DNA of 64,000 bases from Sipunculus nudus (Eukaryota; Annelida; Sipuncula; Golfingiida; Sipunculidae): assembly GCA_026874595.1 (NCBI GenBank), contig CM049315.1, positions 17,505,664-17,569,663 of the forward strand. Reading direction: 5' to 3'. Positions 7,916 through 22,900 of this stretch are shown piece after piece. The notes under the pieces are model-generated. The model was not told where the DNA came from. It searched no databases and saw only the letters and a program-made list of their open reading frames with translations. The position numbers were made by a program, and so were the translations under genes. Positions within the stretch are counted from its first letter, which is position 1. Each line of letters opens with the position of its first letter.

Positions 7916-10900
7916 ATGGCACGGCAAACAGCCGACCCGACACCGATGAGCAGGACGGAATGGGACGAGCAGTTGCAAAAAACGGGATGGACGCGCAAGA
8001 ACGTCATCAGAGACGGAAACAGTTTTTTCCGGGCTGTGGCCATACTAATCAACGGGATGCACGAAGGCCAGCATGGGAGGTTGCGTCAGGTAGTAAGGGA
8101 TCACACAGGTAACAACGAGCTGCAGGAAGGGGTTGAACCCGGAAACGACGCGGTGCGGGCGGTATCACATAAGTACGATTGCCATGTAAATGTCCTGCGG
8201 ACGACAGGTGACATCCGCCTTCTGACATCATTAGCACGTAGCAGGAAACCTTCAATAACTCTCGTACACACCGAAGGAGGGTACGACGTTTTAATACCGA
8301 CATCTGAACAAGCAAAAGTACAACCACAGTCCTGTTCTCCTCCTCGTGCCATAGATATGTACGCGGATGAGGCATCCTCTTTACTCGAGGATCTTGACAA
8401 AGAATGGGCGAGGATCATGCACCGCATGCAGACAAGTGCCAGCACCAGACAAGAGCGTAGCGGCGGATTGGACGAAAGACCGATAACAGGGCCGTTGCGG
8501 GAAGAACAGCACCGGCGGCACCTGCCTTCAATCAGTGCAAATGCCGCTGGTGGGAGCGCAGATCAAATGTGTACGGATGAACATGTGACGGCGGGTGGTG
8601 AAAGCGGAGAGGCGATGAGTACGGAGGAAACAGCGGATAAAACAGAAATACGAAAACGGCGGATGACATCAACAGCAAGTAGAACAAACGCTCCAAGCCG
8701 TCCACAGTCGGGCAGTGTGACAGACGACCAACCGGTCTCAGGCAGTAAATCGAAAAGAAAGAAGTGTACTAAGCCCAAAACACCCGTACAGGCACCCCAA
8801 ATGGACACCACGACTACGTCAGAAACGCAAACCCATAGTGATCCCGCACCTGAGACACGAGACGCAACGACCCAGGAGGCTGTCCAAAAAGGCCCCGAAC
8901 CCGACCCCCAGGTATTATTCAATGAAGTAAAAAATATGCATGCTGAACTACAACCAGCCTGGTCACCGATTAAAAGTATCCGTGCTGTATCGCCACCAGC
9001 CATGTCACAGATTAATGACGAAACCGATAGGAACGTAGAAGACGATAATGCCGCCCAACAATTGCTGGGTCAGCTTACAATGCTGGGTGCTCAGATTCCA
9101 GCCTCGTCATCAAACCAAGACGAAACCGATTTCGATATGATGACAGGTGAAATGTCACTGGCCGCAACAGAACTCGCCAGACTACAAGCCGCAGAAGCTG
9201 AAACAGAACGCGCCATTCGAGAAGCCGCACAAGCTACAGCAGAACGGGCCAAACTAGAAGCCGCAATTGCTGCTGCAGAAATCGAACTGCGGCAGTCGGA
9301 AGCGGGGGTACAACAGGTAGCGGATGGTGTCTACCAACAGGGCGGAACGGGGCAGCCCAATCGTGTGCCAGGTGACACAGCCGACGACACACGGGAATTG
9401 ACACTGCCCACAGAAACGGCTGATCACATAGGACATCAAAACGTGTACTGTGCGGAAAAGTGCGAAGGTGGTATAGATCTGAACGATATTTTATCTGAAC
9501 TGTTTGGCGATGGACAATCAAATGACCAAGGCGTTCAGACACAACCTGCTGACCAGGGCGCGTCCGGGTCTGTACACTATCAACATCCTTTCACAGAGGA
9601 TACCACGTTCAGTCTTCCTTCATTTGACGGGGAGGACGACCGCAAACAGCAGGATGACCCTGTGAGAAAGACCCCCTCAGACACGTCCAACGTGTCTTCA
9701 TCAACCGGGGTCAACACACAGCAACGGCCTGTAACAGGTTCGAGCATCGGCCAAGAAGCCAGAGGTGAAGAGGGACAACTGAGTAAATCTGATACGGACG
9801 AAACGGTAAGTGCCGTCGCCACCATTATCGCCGCCCTAGAGCATGACGAGCGGCATGAAGAGAAAAAGGTTACAGGTGACACAGTAAATGGGTTTGTTCC
9901 CTGCCCCGCAACTGCCGATGGCGGGGGCACATCACATCACATTGAACAACATGAAACCGACGAACAAGAAAGTATACAAGAAGGGAAGGCACACAGCACG
10001 GATACAACTGTTACCCAAGACCCTCCATTTCACAGCGATACAGCACAGGGAACGCCCATGCGGCAGGGCCAAGAGGACATCCTGCAGATGGCAATGAACC
10101 AATGTGACATATTTAGCGCTTCAGACATCTGTCCCGATAACGTACCCACTGCGCCCTCTGTCACTGATCTGGGGGAAAACGCAGGGGCTGAACACGTCGC
10201 GCCTTCTGTCTCTGCCGTCCCAGGGGATACTGCTGACACAGATATTCCTTCTGAACATCCGCAACATGTAGGGGAGAATGAGGCACCGGAACAAGATGCA
10301 AATCAACATTTAAGGACGGTAGGAGAAACAGCCACGCCTGTTGCCCATACAGGTGGTGCGGAGGCGGCTCGCCGTATCGCAGACGGCTCTCCAGACACGG
10401 GTGCGTGCAAAAAAGAAACGCGTGGGCGAAAGGGCCACAAGAGTGTTTTGAAACCATCAAACCAGCATTCTACCGCCGACAAGCAAAAGGAAGCTCTGAG
10501 GAAGACAGCGCGACGTCTTAAACGCAACTCGGTACGGCTCAGTACCAAAATACTACAACCTCGTGTTATACACCCCACACCAGTTCCTGACTTTCCCAAG
10601 CGGAGACCGAGGCGCCAGCTACGCGTTGCGCACGTTGACCACCCGTACTCGAAACCCCCTGGGTCGGCAGACGAGCCGAAGTGCATACGCAAAAAGCGGC
10701 TAGGACAACGGCGCAGAGCATCTAGTGCGCAGAACGATCGGCCATGTCAGTTATCATCCCGGCCCGCTGATGACACAGTTACGACGCCCTCGGGCTCGGA
10801 AAAGGCAGGCGAACGACCGACCGCGGCAGACACCGCCGGACATGCAAAAAACGCAGAACAAACAACACATGAAGAAAATACGAGCGGCGCGAGGGGCGAG

Positions 10901-13900
10901 TCGGACCAGATGGACACAACAGCCTGTGAGCAGAGGGAAACCAGCGCGGAAGAGTGTGGAGAAATGGAAGGTGACGATAGCGCCCCTTCCACGTCTGGAG
11001 ACTATCCGACACGTGTTATGTTGTGTGATACGTTCGAAGACATAAAAACTCGGGAGTACTTCCAACTGGACAAAGGCGGTATGTATAGTGTAGATATGAC
11101 TCTTTGTCGTCCGCAGACCCCAAACCCCAGCGCGGACCACGTTTCCCTCCTAGCACCGCGGGTGAGAGATTCACACACGGTCACAGGTGCGCCGTTTATG
11201 CAAACAGAAGAAACACAGGACGGACAGGAACAAGATGACGCGAGTTCTGTTTCTCTTACAGAAAGAATACAGAATATGCCTGCCACGTTCGAGCAGAGCA
11301 TGGACGACAGCGATGCGTCTGATGACACGTTGGAACAGCATATGGACGAGAGTAGCGAATGTGAGGGAAACGTGCCTATTAGTGTAACTACCATGGATGA
11401 GTCGGACGGCACGGTGGAAGACGAGGGAGGCGTGAACGACGCACGGCGTGTCCCTGTCAATACACAAGGAAAGACTGTCGCGTCACGCGGTGACCGCCCA
11501 TGTGATACGGAGACCGCCAACGAAGGCAGAGGATCTGACAAACAGAGAGATATGCCTCGCAGCGACCGCCCGGACGAAACACGATCGAGTTCAGGCGGAC
11601 CTCCCCGGCACGCGTCACAGAAAGATACAACGGGAAAAGATGCATCAAACACAGACGCGTGTTATATACCACCTGGACACCCGGTGATCACGAAGTGCGT
11701 GACGGGGTCATTTCACCAGGGGGACCACCAACATTTTCTTTCGTTCTCAGTCGGAAAACAGTGTGTTCCCAACTGCGCAGTGGCTTTGATCCGGTGCAGC
11801 ATTGAGGACCCGGAGACTTGGACAACCTCCACATTAGACGACATTTTAGACGCCGGCGACCAGCTTTACTACAGCATTAAAGGGTACCCTGTGGAAGACG
11901 CGGGATACGTTTGTTTGGACGAGTTGCCGGAAACGATTGACTGCTTCTCGCGTTCTTTCTCTGTGGTATCGTACATGTACCGGAGCGACCTAATTAACAG
12001 AAATGATTTCCGTAACACTTACAGAACGTTACGGATGGCTCTGTGTGACGACAAGGGGTACTTATCATCGATCCTGATACTCCAAGACTGCGCAATCGCT
12101 GTCATGCAAAAAGGTAGCAAATATTACGTCTTCGATTCGCACAGTCGGGACATGCGCGGGAAGGTCACACCAACGGGCACATCTGTGCTTTTGGGATTTG
12201 ACATTCTTGCAGAGGCTATTAAGCATATAACAAATCTCGCGTACACGCTGAAAGTAAACGGATACGAAAGCAGATTGTACAGTATAACTGAGAACCGAGT
12301 GGACGCACCTGTCCGAGAGCAAACGGACCCTGTTGCCCCCGTCCACAGCACGCCGCGGGCGGACACGCCAGTTGATACGCAGCAGTCGGACCGGGTGGAC
12401 GAAACGAGAGAAGAGGACGTCGCCTCAGCCTGTAACACAGGAGCTGACGAGAAAATAGAAGAGCAGGATGTGGCGGCATCCGAGCAACATTCGGGTCAGT
12501 CCGGTGCGGAAGAAATGGAAGATGTGCAAGGTGACATCACCCGTGAGGAAACGACAGAAGAGGACGTCGCCACAAGACCTGCTCAGGAGCAGCCCGATGA
12601 CGGGGCAGGCCAACCAAACCCCGCCTCCGCCTGTAACACAGGGGCTGAAGCGGATATGGAAGAGCAGGATGTGGCGGCATACGAGCAACATTCGGGTCCA
12701 TCCGAGACGGAAGAAATGGAAGATGTGCAGGGTGACATCACCCGTGATGAACAGACCCCTCCGCGATCAGGCGAAGGCGACCCAGGAGTCGACGATCTGA
12801 ACACATCGACCCGCAAGAAGCTCCATATCAAAAGTCAACCCGGAAAAGCTTCAAACAACAGAGGTCGCCCCTCAAAAGGCGTGACGCACGGAAAGATGGA
12901 CGAACATGCTGCGTCGTTGGTCAAACGGTATGAAGAGGCAGTCAAAGTATACAACGAACGTAGAGACACACTTGCACATTTCTGTGCAATTTGCACGTCC
13001 AAAGTGGTTGGAAATATCGAGGAGGTAGAGGAAATGAAGCAGAAACTGACAATGTTGAAGACGAAAGCACTGCGAGCGCGTACGAATATCCCATCATTAC
13101 AGGGCGTCGATATACCCCTGATTGTGAAAAAGAAAGTAGAGCGTAAGCACAAGATAAACATAATGCCTAACACAGCGAAGGCTACAAAGGCTTTAGACAA
13201 GGCAGAAACAGAAGCAGCCAAAAGGGAAAAGAAAGAAAATGATCAAACAATCGCAGACATGCGGGCAGGCCTTTTGAACGAATTGCGAGACCCCAGTGTC
13301 ACGTACGATGACGTGAAACGAAACGAGTCGAAATACCAGCACGTCCTGCCAATAACGCCCGCAGAAGAAAAAGACGCGAAGAGTACCGTCGAAGCATGGA
13401 TGACGAACATGGCCGATTACATCGAATATGCCCTGATCCACATCGAAAAAAAAGCAGAAGAGTCACCGTCCATGTTGGCCGAGCCACCCCGTGGAGTGCC
13501 CGGGATTTTCTGGTTACACAAAGAAACGGATACACAAGTTGCGACGGGCAGAGCGCTGTTGGAAATGTACAGGGTGCTGCGCGCCAGCGCCGTCGACCAT
13601 AACAAAACGCTGATAGACATGGTGGATCAACTGAAAGCATGGCTCGAGAATGCTTCTTTGCAATGTGTACATGATAAGATCCGCGCGTGCCTCGAGACAT
13701 GGTACGAACTGGACGCTTCTGTTCTCGACGAACGAGTCGATGCAATGCTCGGTCAGATTATGCCCCAATTACGTCTGATGAGGCTCCGTATCAGAAGCGG
13801 GACCAGTGGTGACGATGAAAAAAGTTTAAGACGCATGAAGATAAAGATCACATGTATGCAGGAAGACTTGCGGGAACTGCTCAGAAGCGTTTATGAATCT

Positions 13901-16900
13901 GCAGCACAGTACAGGGTTACCTCTAAAAAAAATGGACAATGGCATAACACGTTGACAGAAACGGAGAAAAAGCTGCAGAGAGAGTTGAAACAAATTGAGC
14001 AGGACATAGCTGCTGTGAGCGCACGGGTAGTGTCACTACCACAGCTCCGCAAGTCGCACCGGAGGAGAATGAATGTCCCTTTAACGCCGCTGACCGAAAC
14101 TGAACCAATAGAGGGCCCTCCTTCAGCGCCCGAAACGGCATCAGTGAGAGAAAACCCGTCCGACGAAGTGAATAACGACCGTCACGAGAACGATCCTTTG
14201 ACGCGGGACGAAGCCCGTCGCATATTGACGGAAAAGAATACACCAATGCAGGTGCGCATCGCTACCATTGCTCAGAGGTGCCCGGAGGTGAAAAAATGGA
14301 ACACGCGGGTAAGCAAAGCCAAGGACGATTACGCCTCTCATAAGCGCCACCTCGAGGAAATTATTAAACGTTGCATGGGTACTGAGTGCTCTTCGTGCAC
14401 AGAAGCAGCATCGTTTATACAAACGATCGACGAGCTGGAGGGTGATGGGCAATCCCTGCGACGCACAACCAAAAATGTTCTTATGAAAGACCATGGCATC
14501 CCCGCAGGGATATGGGATGAATTGCGGGTCATCGCAGAGGTGTATGCGATCCCCGACCTGCCGGACACAGAGAAAGTGAGAACGAAACTGCGGGCACAGT
14601 TGGAGAAACTGAGTAAACAGGAAAAGGACGCAGAGAGAAAACAACTGCTGCAGCTCGTGAAAAGCGGTCAACTGGAATACGCGAGAGCCAGAAACGTCGT
14701 ACAATCTCTTCTGCCTCTGCAAAAGGACGACGTATCGTTTGGGAAACAGGCGGTGGAAGTGTGGGTCAATAACGTGGTCAAAGACGTCGAAATTGCATTG
14801 TCTGACTATGAGCAATCGTGTCCACCTGGATGCGATGCTCCGCCTGAAAAACTACCGTGTTACATCTGTCTACTTGAGAAACCTGACAGTACCGGCGCTG
14901 AGCTGCAGGAGTTGCTCGGAGTTTGCAAGGACGTTTATAATGCCTCTCACAACGATTCCCGCGAGGACAAGCTGAACAGGTTGATCGCCTGGGCTCGTCA
15001 GCCCGGCACCAAACCTATTCTGAAAGGGTTGCGCTGCTGTTTCAAAAACGTGTGGAACGCCGAAAGCGAGGAATTGGAAAAGCAGATAAATGAACACGTA
15101 AGTCGAGTAGATGAGATGTTCAGAAACGTAGACGCGTCGTACACGTCGGACGAAAGCAACCGTAAGAATGTCACTCTCCTGGAAGAACACATTGAAAAGG
15201 TGAGCCAGGTGAAGAAATCACTTTCGTGGTGTGAGGATAAAGCCGCAGCATGGCTTCAAAAGTTAGGTGGGAATCAGGACCAGCCGTTCGACGTAAAAGG
15301 ATGTCGTTCGGACGGCTTGAAGAAGATACTACAGTTACTGAATGCAAAGAACGATAAGGCAAACGCGCTCATAGGAAAGTTGCAAGGCTGGAAAACAGCC
15401 GAGCATGTACAGGCACAAACCGCAAGCAGTCCTGGGCAGTCCTCTACCGTTCGGGGCACAGGTGATGACGAATTGATAGCCAGAACACACGCGGCGCAAA
15501 CTGCTGCGGCAGAAACGGCTGCAGCAGAAACGGCATGGTTGAAAGAAGTGCTGGTCGCCACTGAACAATACAACACCTCAACGGAAAAGACACGTGCATG
15601 GATCCAGGCATGCAAGACGTTTCAATTTGAAAATACACGTGATATCGATATGTACAAGAAGGAACTCGATCAGCAGGTGGGAGTACTCGATATACACAAC
15701 AGCACCTTGGACAAACTCAGACGCGGTAACTGCGTGGTAGACGGAACGCTGGTCGCCAGCAAGGACACTACTTTTTGGGGAAATAAGGAGAAGGAGCAGA
15801 TCCGTTTTAAAAAAACCGAACCAATCACACGCACACAGATAGAGGAGGCCAAGAGGGTCATGCAGACTAAAAGAAAAGAACTGGAAGCTAAAGAAAAACG
15901 CCAGAGGCGCGAGGAAATCGTCAGAGATCTCACTGCAAGTGGCACTCTCACAGACGTGACAAGCAACCTGGCACAATACATGGACACGATCTATCCGCTC
16001 ACTAAAGAAGAGGTTACGGATCTCTGCTTGCACTGTTCACATTGGACAGACCGTTTGACAGAAGACGTAGAGCGGTTGGCACACGCGTACACAAGCGGAC
16101 TAGACGACGGTGCCTCACAGGATGCTCCACGTTGTATCGCGGATGAAGTCCCGGCCGTTTTCGGATTGCTTGAACACATGTGCTCGGACAACTCAGACAA
16201 GAAACAGCAATATCAACGGAAACGTAAAGAAGCCGAAACTTTGCTTGAAATCTATCAAAACCTTCGGGCAGAGCAGTGCGCGCGTGACACAGACAACGCC
16301 AGCCGCATTCAATTTCTCACAGAACGGGCTTGGAGAGAAACCACCCCGAAGAGGACCAGCAACGTATTGCTCCATTGCATCATTCAGGTTTTCAACGAGT
16401 GGACGGATCAGACCGTGCGAGATTGCACGGAAACCGTACGAGGTTCGGCGTCTGCCATACAGGCCAGTTCAGAGGATATCGAATGTTTTTCTAAGGACGG
16501 CATGCATCATCTCATTACCACGTGGGACCAAACCGGACTGGACCAAGCGAACAACCAACTGCGCGACTCACAAAAACGACTGAATGACACGCTAAACGCC
16601 CTGACGGCAGCAAAAGCAGCGGCGGGTACCCATTGGAACAAAGGAGACGGTGGTTTCGCGAAAAAACTGCATACAGCGGACAAAAGCATCAATGCAGCCA
16701 TACACCAGATTCAGCTGCTGAATGTGCGTGCGGAACACCTAAGACAAAAAACCGACATGGATAACAAACACACCGGGTCCGAACACGGCGAACCTGCAGA
16801 CCATGTTACCGAGGCTTATAATAAATTGCTGACCACCGGTTTATCTGAAAAAGCAAATCTGCCCGACACCATACTACAACACGTGAACAGATGTGGGCCA

Positions 16901-19900
16901 ACAGATGAGGTTACCCGGATGCTGGATTCGCTCTTCCGACACCTGGCGCGTGTCCTGGAATGTCCCACGCGGCTGCAGGATCAGGTCAGGTTTGGCACAC
17001 AGCTTGGCGTTAAACAGCTTGGGACGAGTGACATTCCTTTAGCTAAACGCCTGTACCGTCTTGTCGACATAGTTGCCGCGAGGACGGGAACCCGAACCAC
17101 GTACAGGCAGGAACTGGAAGCCGGCCATGTCGTCATCAGCGGAATAGAAAGTGCCGGGAATGCAATTAGCCACATGATCACCGATCGACTAAAGCAAAGT
17201 GTCGAGAACCTGTATCCACAAACGCCAGCTTGGACATCTGTGACGGCTAACCTCGACCGCCTTCACAACATGATGGAAATGCACGACATGGAGCACACCA
17301 AGCGCAGTTGTATGGCAGATATGTTCGAAACGAAACTCAAATATGTGGAAACAGCTGCACAGGAAGCTACCACAAACGTGGACAACAGTTTTCAAAGCGT
17401 TAGCTATGCATTGTACAGTTTACGACATATACAAAATGAACTGAACATGTTGAAACAAGAAATAGCCAAGGAGCCAGATAGCGTAAACAAGCAGGAACGG
17501 GTGGGCAAGGCGGAAAAGATGTTGAAACAACGCTACATTTCACACCTGCGTAAGCAGCTAGAGGGTGTGATAAAGGATATACTGAAAGATGCCATACAGG
17601 AAATGCAGGACATCCTGGTGAATTACCACTTGACAGACGAGCACGTACACTACCAATGCATAGCGCACCGTACATGTAATGTACGCGAACTACTGAACCG
17701 ATGCTACCAACTGCTCCAGGAGAATGCTCACTGGGGCGGCACGGATGGGATGTTTACAACAGGTGGTACAGGTAACAACGTCATGACACTTCTGAAGCAG
17801 CTGAAGCCTGACGATGTAAAATGGTTCGATGGTCTGGTGGGACTTCTGAACAAATCAGTTGATGCCACATTAGGCAGTACCAAAAACCTCGCGCAGTCCA
17901 TTCGCAGGTGGGCGTTCGAACAGGGTGAAAAGATACTACGTTCTGAAATACCAGCTGACAGCAGGTTGGACCCGACTGAAGATGTGCCCGACTTGCGCGA
18001 ATGGCTAGATAAAGCTGCTCGCATGGGTGAGCGCGTACAGTCTTCGCTCTCCACCGTTTCCTGGATCCTGCAGTCGCAGGAATACCAGTACGTGTACGAT
18101 CTTGTGGCAGGAACCCTCACAGCATTTCAAACGTTAGCGTTGCAAATCACTGGATCCAGCTATCAAACGGCCCTTAAGTACGCGGATAATTTTAAACAGA
18201 GTGTGCATGCTATTGTAGACCGAATCCGGAACGACATATCAAGCGGGCACCAGTTGATCGTTGCAGAATCGGCTTTATTCCAAGGGCAGCCCTGTGACGA
18301 TGTGACAGTGGCGGGAAAAGGTATTTCCGTTAACCTGCATAACATCATACGACATACAGGTGAACTACAGGACATCTTACAGGACGCTATGACCATAATA
18401 TACAGTTTCCGATACGCTCATACGTGGCTCATTCAAACTGTGTATCCTTCGTGGAATAGGACACAGTCTGCCATTCAGGATTCCCTGCAACGTCTGCAAA
18501 ATGAAGTAAGCACCTATATACCCCAATATATACTCGACGCATGGATCAAGCAGCTGGACGATAAAAGCAGCCAGTTGTTCTTGGATTGGTTGCAGGCAAA
18601 GATACATACAGAAACGCAAGTGTCAACTCACCTGCATACCTGTTATGGCACGAGGAATTTCATGCACGAATCAGCAAACACACAACAACAAATTATACAA
18701 CTGACAAAACGAGCTGTTGACAAAGAACATGATCGGCGGACCACGCTGATAGAAAACAATGTGTCAGCATGCAAAGAATTTCTGCAACGTAAAGTAAATG
18801 AGCAAAACAGGAATCCGGATACTGACGGTTTGCGTAATGGCATAAAGACGCTTATCGATAAATGTATCCGAACAGTTGAAAGACACTGTGAACATGGCAA
18901 GTTGATCATACAATGCATTTTAACATCCTGTAAGTGGTACGAACACATATGCAACAGGTATATGGACGACACTCGTGCGCTAATGGGGAAGAAGTACACA
19001 GAGGAAATGTCGCATTCTCAAACAGGCAACATGCGCAGCGTACCAGACATTCTGTCTTGTGTCGTAGAACAGTTAGTTGCGGATATAGAGGAAGATGTCA
19101 CGCAGCGAATGTTGATACTCGCCGACAAACTACATCTCGACCTCATCTCCTTACATACTGAACAGATGACGTATCACGCGAACGCGTTATCGGTGCATCA
19201 CACTCTCGGATGTTTAGCAAGCCTTATGGTCTTCAGTCTGTTTGACATGCAGCAGCAACGGCTGCACGACTATACACACGTAGAGGGGCGTCTCACCGAA
19301 TGTAGACGTTCTGTTCAACAAGCTGTGCAGATGTCAGTGGCAATTATGGAATATACGGAACAAAACCTGCGCAACCTTTTACAACATGATTCCATCCCCT
19401 TCGGAACTGTAGGTTCGTATAAGGCGGATGTGCTAAACAAAAGGGAAGAACTATCCCGTATGATGATGGAAGCGGAAGATGCTTTCAGCAGGTTGCAACA
19501 CACATGGCCATCAACCACAGAAATTCGTATCAACATAACCGAAAACGTCAGTCTGCAAGTGTTAAACGAGGTATATAACACGTGTAAAACGAGGATCGAT
19601 GCATACCAAGCGTTTTTGGAATTGATACAAAGGGCGACGCATCTTGACACACCAGACGAAAGACGAGAGTGTGAAGAATCGTGGTGGTGTGACGGTATGG
19701 TCGTCAGAGAACGTTTGATGACCGCGTTTGTTCGGCACGTGTCACATGACGACACAGACGACAAAGAAAACCTGAAACGCGTGCGCGTCTGGCTGGATAA
19801 CATCCCTAAGGTGTACAAATGTACGCTTTCCCAAAAGGATGTCAGGCAGTTGCACCAAGAAAAAACACATAACATTTATAAAAAGAGCCAGAAAGAGAAC

Positions 19901-22900
19901 AATTGGGGCTCTTGTGTAGAATACGATAGCCGGGCGGAATGCGACCTCCTGTTCAAACAAGTTATCTCATACCAGTCTGGAACAGGTATAATGCTCCATC
20001 CCTTCCCTGACGCATTAAGGCAACTCTGTTCCGCCTGGTTGGCAAGAGTAAACTGTCAAATGGATCAACAAGCCCGCATGCTCACAGTGTTAAAGAAAAA
20101 CAATATCACGGTAGGTTACGAAACGTGGAATTCAACGCGTTTGATAATGGACGTTTGTGTGTCAGGTTACACGTACCCATCTGACCCGGGCGGTTGGTTA
20201 CCAGAAGAGTGTTTAAACCACATGGTGCACGTTGTGCTGCGAACTCAACCCTCCCCGTTACAGGAACGTGTGTTAGTGCAGGCACATTTGAGCTTGCATG
20301 TGTGCATGCAGGAGGTCACGCACGGCAACGTTGACAACCCACGTTCACATTACAGCTATGCTCACATTGACGACGTGTACGCAACCAAACCGCCCGGTGT
20401 TCCTTTGGTTGCTGTTGTGGCAAATTCCACAAGTTTAGGTTTCACGCGACTAATGCGGAAACCGGAGCCAAATACGTGTTCTAGCCTTTACGAAATTATC
20501 GGACCCGTCTCTGCGTGGATGCATATCCGAGAACAGTCTGATGGCCACAACGAATTAGACGCCGCAGCAGACCACATGTCCGTAGTGCGTCCATTATTGT
20601 CAGAAGACACTGTTATGTTTCTGAATGACCCAAGTACTTTCCAAACGCAATGTACTATATTTCAACAGTTTTTCAAGGCACGCGGAGAACACGATATCGC
20701 TTTGAGTACTAGAGAGGGTGCGCGTTACGAAGGGAACTGGTTGTTCACATGTACAAACGAAAACGACTGTTACACAGTGCCGCAATGTGACATGGACACA
20801 ATATTTTGTTGCACGACAGGGTTAGCGCAAGCCGCCGGACGACAGGACAATTCGTCAGAACACATCACAGTGGAAGCCGCCTTGCCGTTCAGTCGTGAAC
20901 CCCTGGATCGTATTACGACAAAACAAACTGTTTCCGTCACGGACCTAATTCCGAACGATGGCACCAGTAACACATCTGGTTTATACAAGGTCGCGCGGCA
21001 CGTGTTCAGGGTACTCGAATGCGTATATCCGTTTATCACGCGACAAACATTGGAAGCATTGAAGGCTGAGCATGGACGTCAGACAGGTGTTGAGACGCGG
21101 TCAGATGGCGTCAAGGGATGGTGGATCAGCTCACAAAAAGCCCAGGAGACATGGCACTGCCTGTGGGTGTACGGGATCAGGTTCTGTCTGGCCATGAAAA
21201 AAGTGAATTCCGCCAGGGCAATAAACGGTGAGCAAGACGTCGGGCCCTGGGGCGAATTGCCGACCTTTTTTAACGTGTGTGGGAGACCCGTCTACAATTT
21301 GAAAGACAAAGATCTCTTTCAATGGGTCAGGATGACGGACAGCATCATTTCGGACACGGGACGGACCTCACACCTTTTCTGGTTGGCAACATGTACGGCA
21401 GCTGTCTTCGCGTTTTGCGGCTCCAATGTGCACTGGGGCCTGAAAGCCTTGCTCGGTAAAACAGGCCTCCACCACTACGTTCTGAGCAAGGATATACCGA
21501 CGCGATGGTCAACAAACAATCAGCCACGATGGGACGACCGTTTGTGCTTGCGTGTTGCCGAAACGCTAAGAGGCTTTATGGCTTATGCAGTGACAGCCGG
21601 ACGTATGATCGACTCCGAAGTCTTGGAAACACTGTGGGCACAACACGGCCACGGTGTCGGGTCAGTTTGGGACCACATCTTGGAAGAATACACGCACTTG
21701 CCAACGAGATGTGGAAATGAAAACAATGGTTTTCAATTCGAAGAAAGAGAGGTAGCAATGCATGAAGCAGCAGATATGCAGCGGAGTGTCCTTCAACACG
21801 TGTACGGGTTGGACAAGCCGGAAGAATACGTACAGGATGGCTCCAACGTGCGAGCGTATGATGTATCGTGGCCATGCTCGGGTATGAAAAGCAAGGCACA
21901 AGGTTGGTGCCGATTTGACGTCATCCTCTTTTCGCTCGTCACGGGTATACCATTGGCCACGTGTTACGACACCGTGGCCGGCAGCAAAATACCTTTTCAT
22001 CGCGAATGGACCAATTCCACTTACAACCCAAACGTGGATAGCATCATCGATCCGGCTTCTGCTTACCCTGCCCCTCTCACGGCGGACACCTGCCCAACAG
22101 ATATACTCCGGTACTTCTTCTCTTTCGACCAAAGCGCCCTGCCCTTGTTTGCTGCACTTCCGAGGTCGTCCGCGTCTAGCAGCACTCACGTCCCAGTCAA
22201 CAAGTACCTGGATGGTTTGAGGGGTTCGACGTTCATTCCTATAATAAGCGTGCAGATACTTACAGACGGTCTCAACACGGACGGTGGTGAGCGGTTCCTG
22301 CCGACGGGGTACGCTGTGGCAAACGAACACAACGAGAAAGTAAACCAACTGTCGTTTACGTATGGCGAAAGGATATGCGGTCCCGTTGAAGTTGAACGGG
22401 GTTGGTTTCGAAGGGTTTACAGAGTCCGCACAACAAAGGCGAGCGATGACGCGGGACTCATCCCTTGGTGTGATCGCGGTCACCTGGAGTGTGTTTCGTC
22501 GGACCAGCACCCAGAATTCCCGTTGCAGATGTACACAAACGAAGAAGTTGCAAGGCCCAACGACAATGAAACACAGTTTCGTGTCGACGAACTCTCAGAT
22601 ACAGAACTACAAAATCTAAATGTACAGCAACACCATATGACACAGGGACACACAGGGTCAGAAGATGACGGCGTGTCTCTGTTTCACGAGATACAACAGA
22701 CGGAGGAGTTGCTGAATAGCAACTCGCGTGATATATCTCCGTTACCTGTCTCACAAACCGCAAGTGATATATCATGCGCAAATATACAATCAAAGTCAGA
22801 CGATGACGTACAAGAACACCTGCCTCACAGGAAACAACATCGTAGTTACGAATTGTGTGATGACGTAACAATACATGGTAAGATGGGCTCCGGTCCATAT

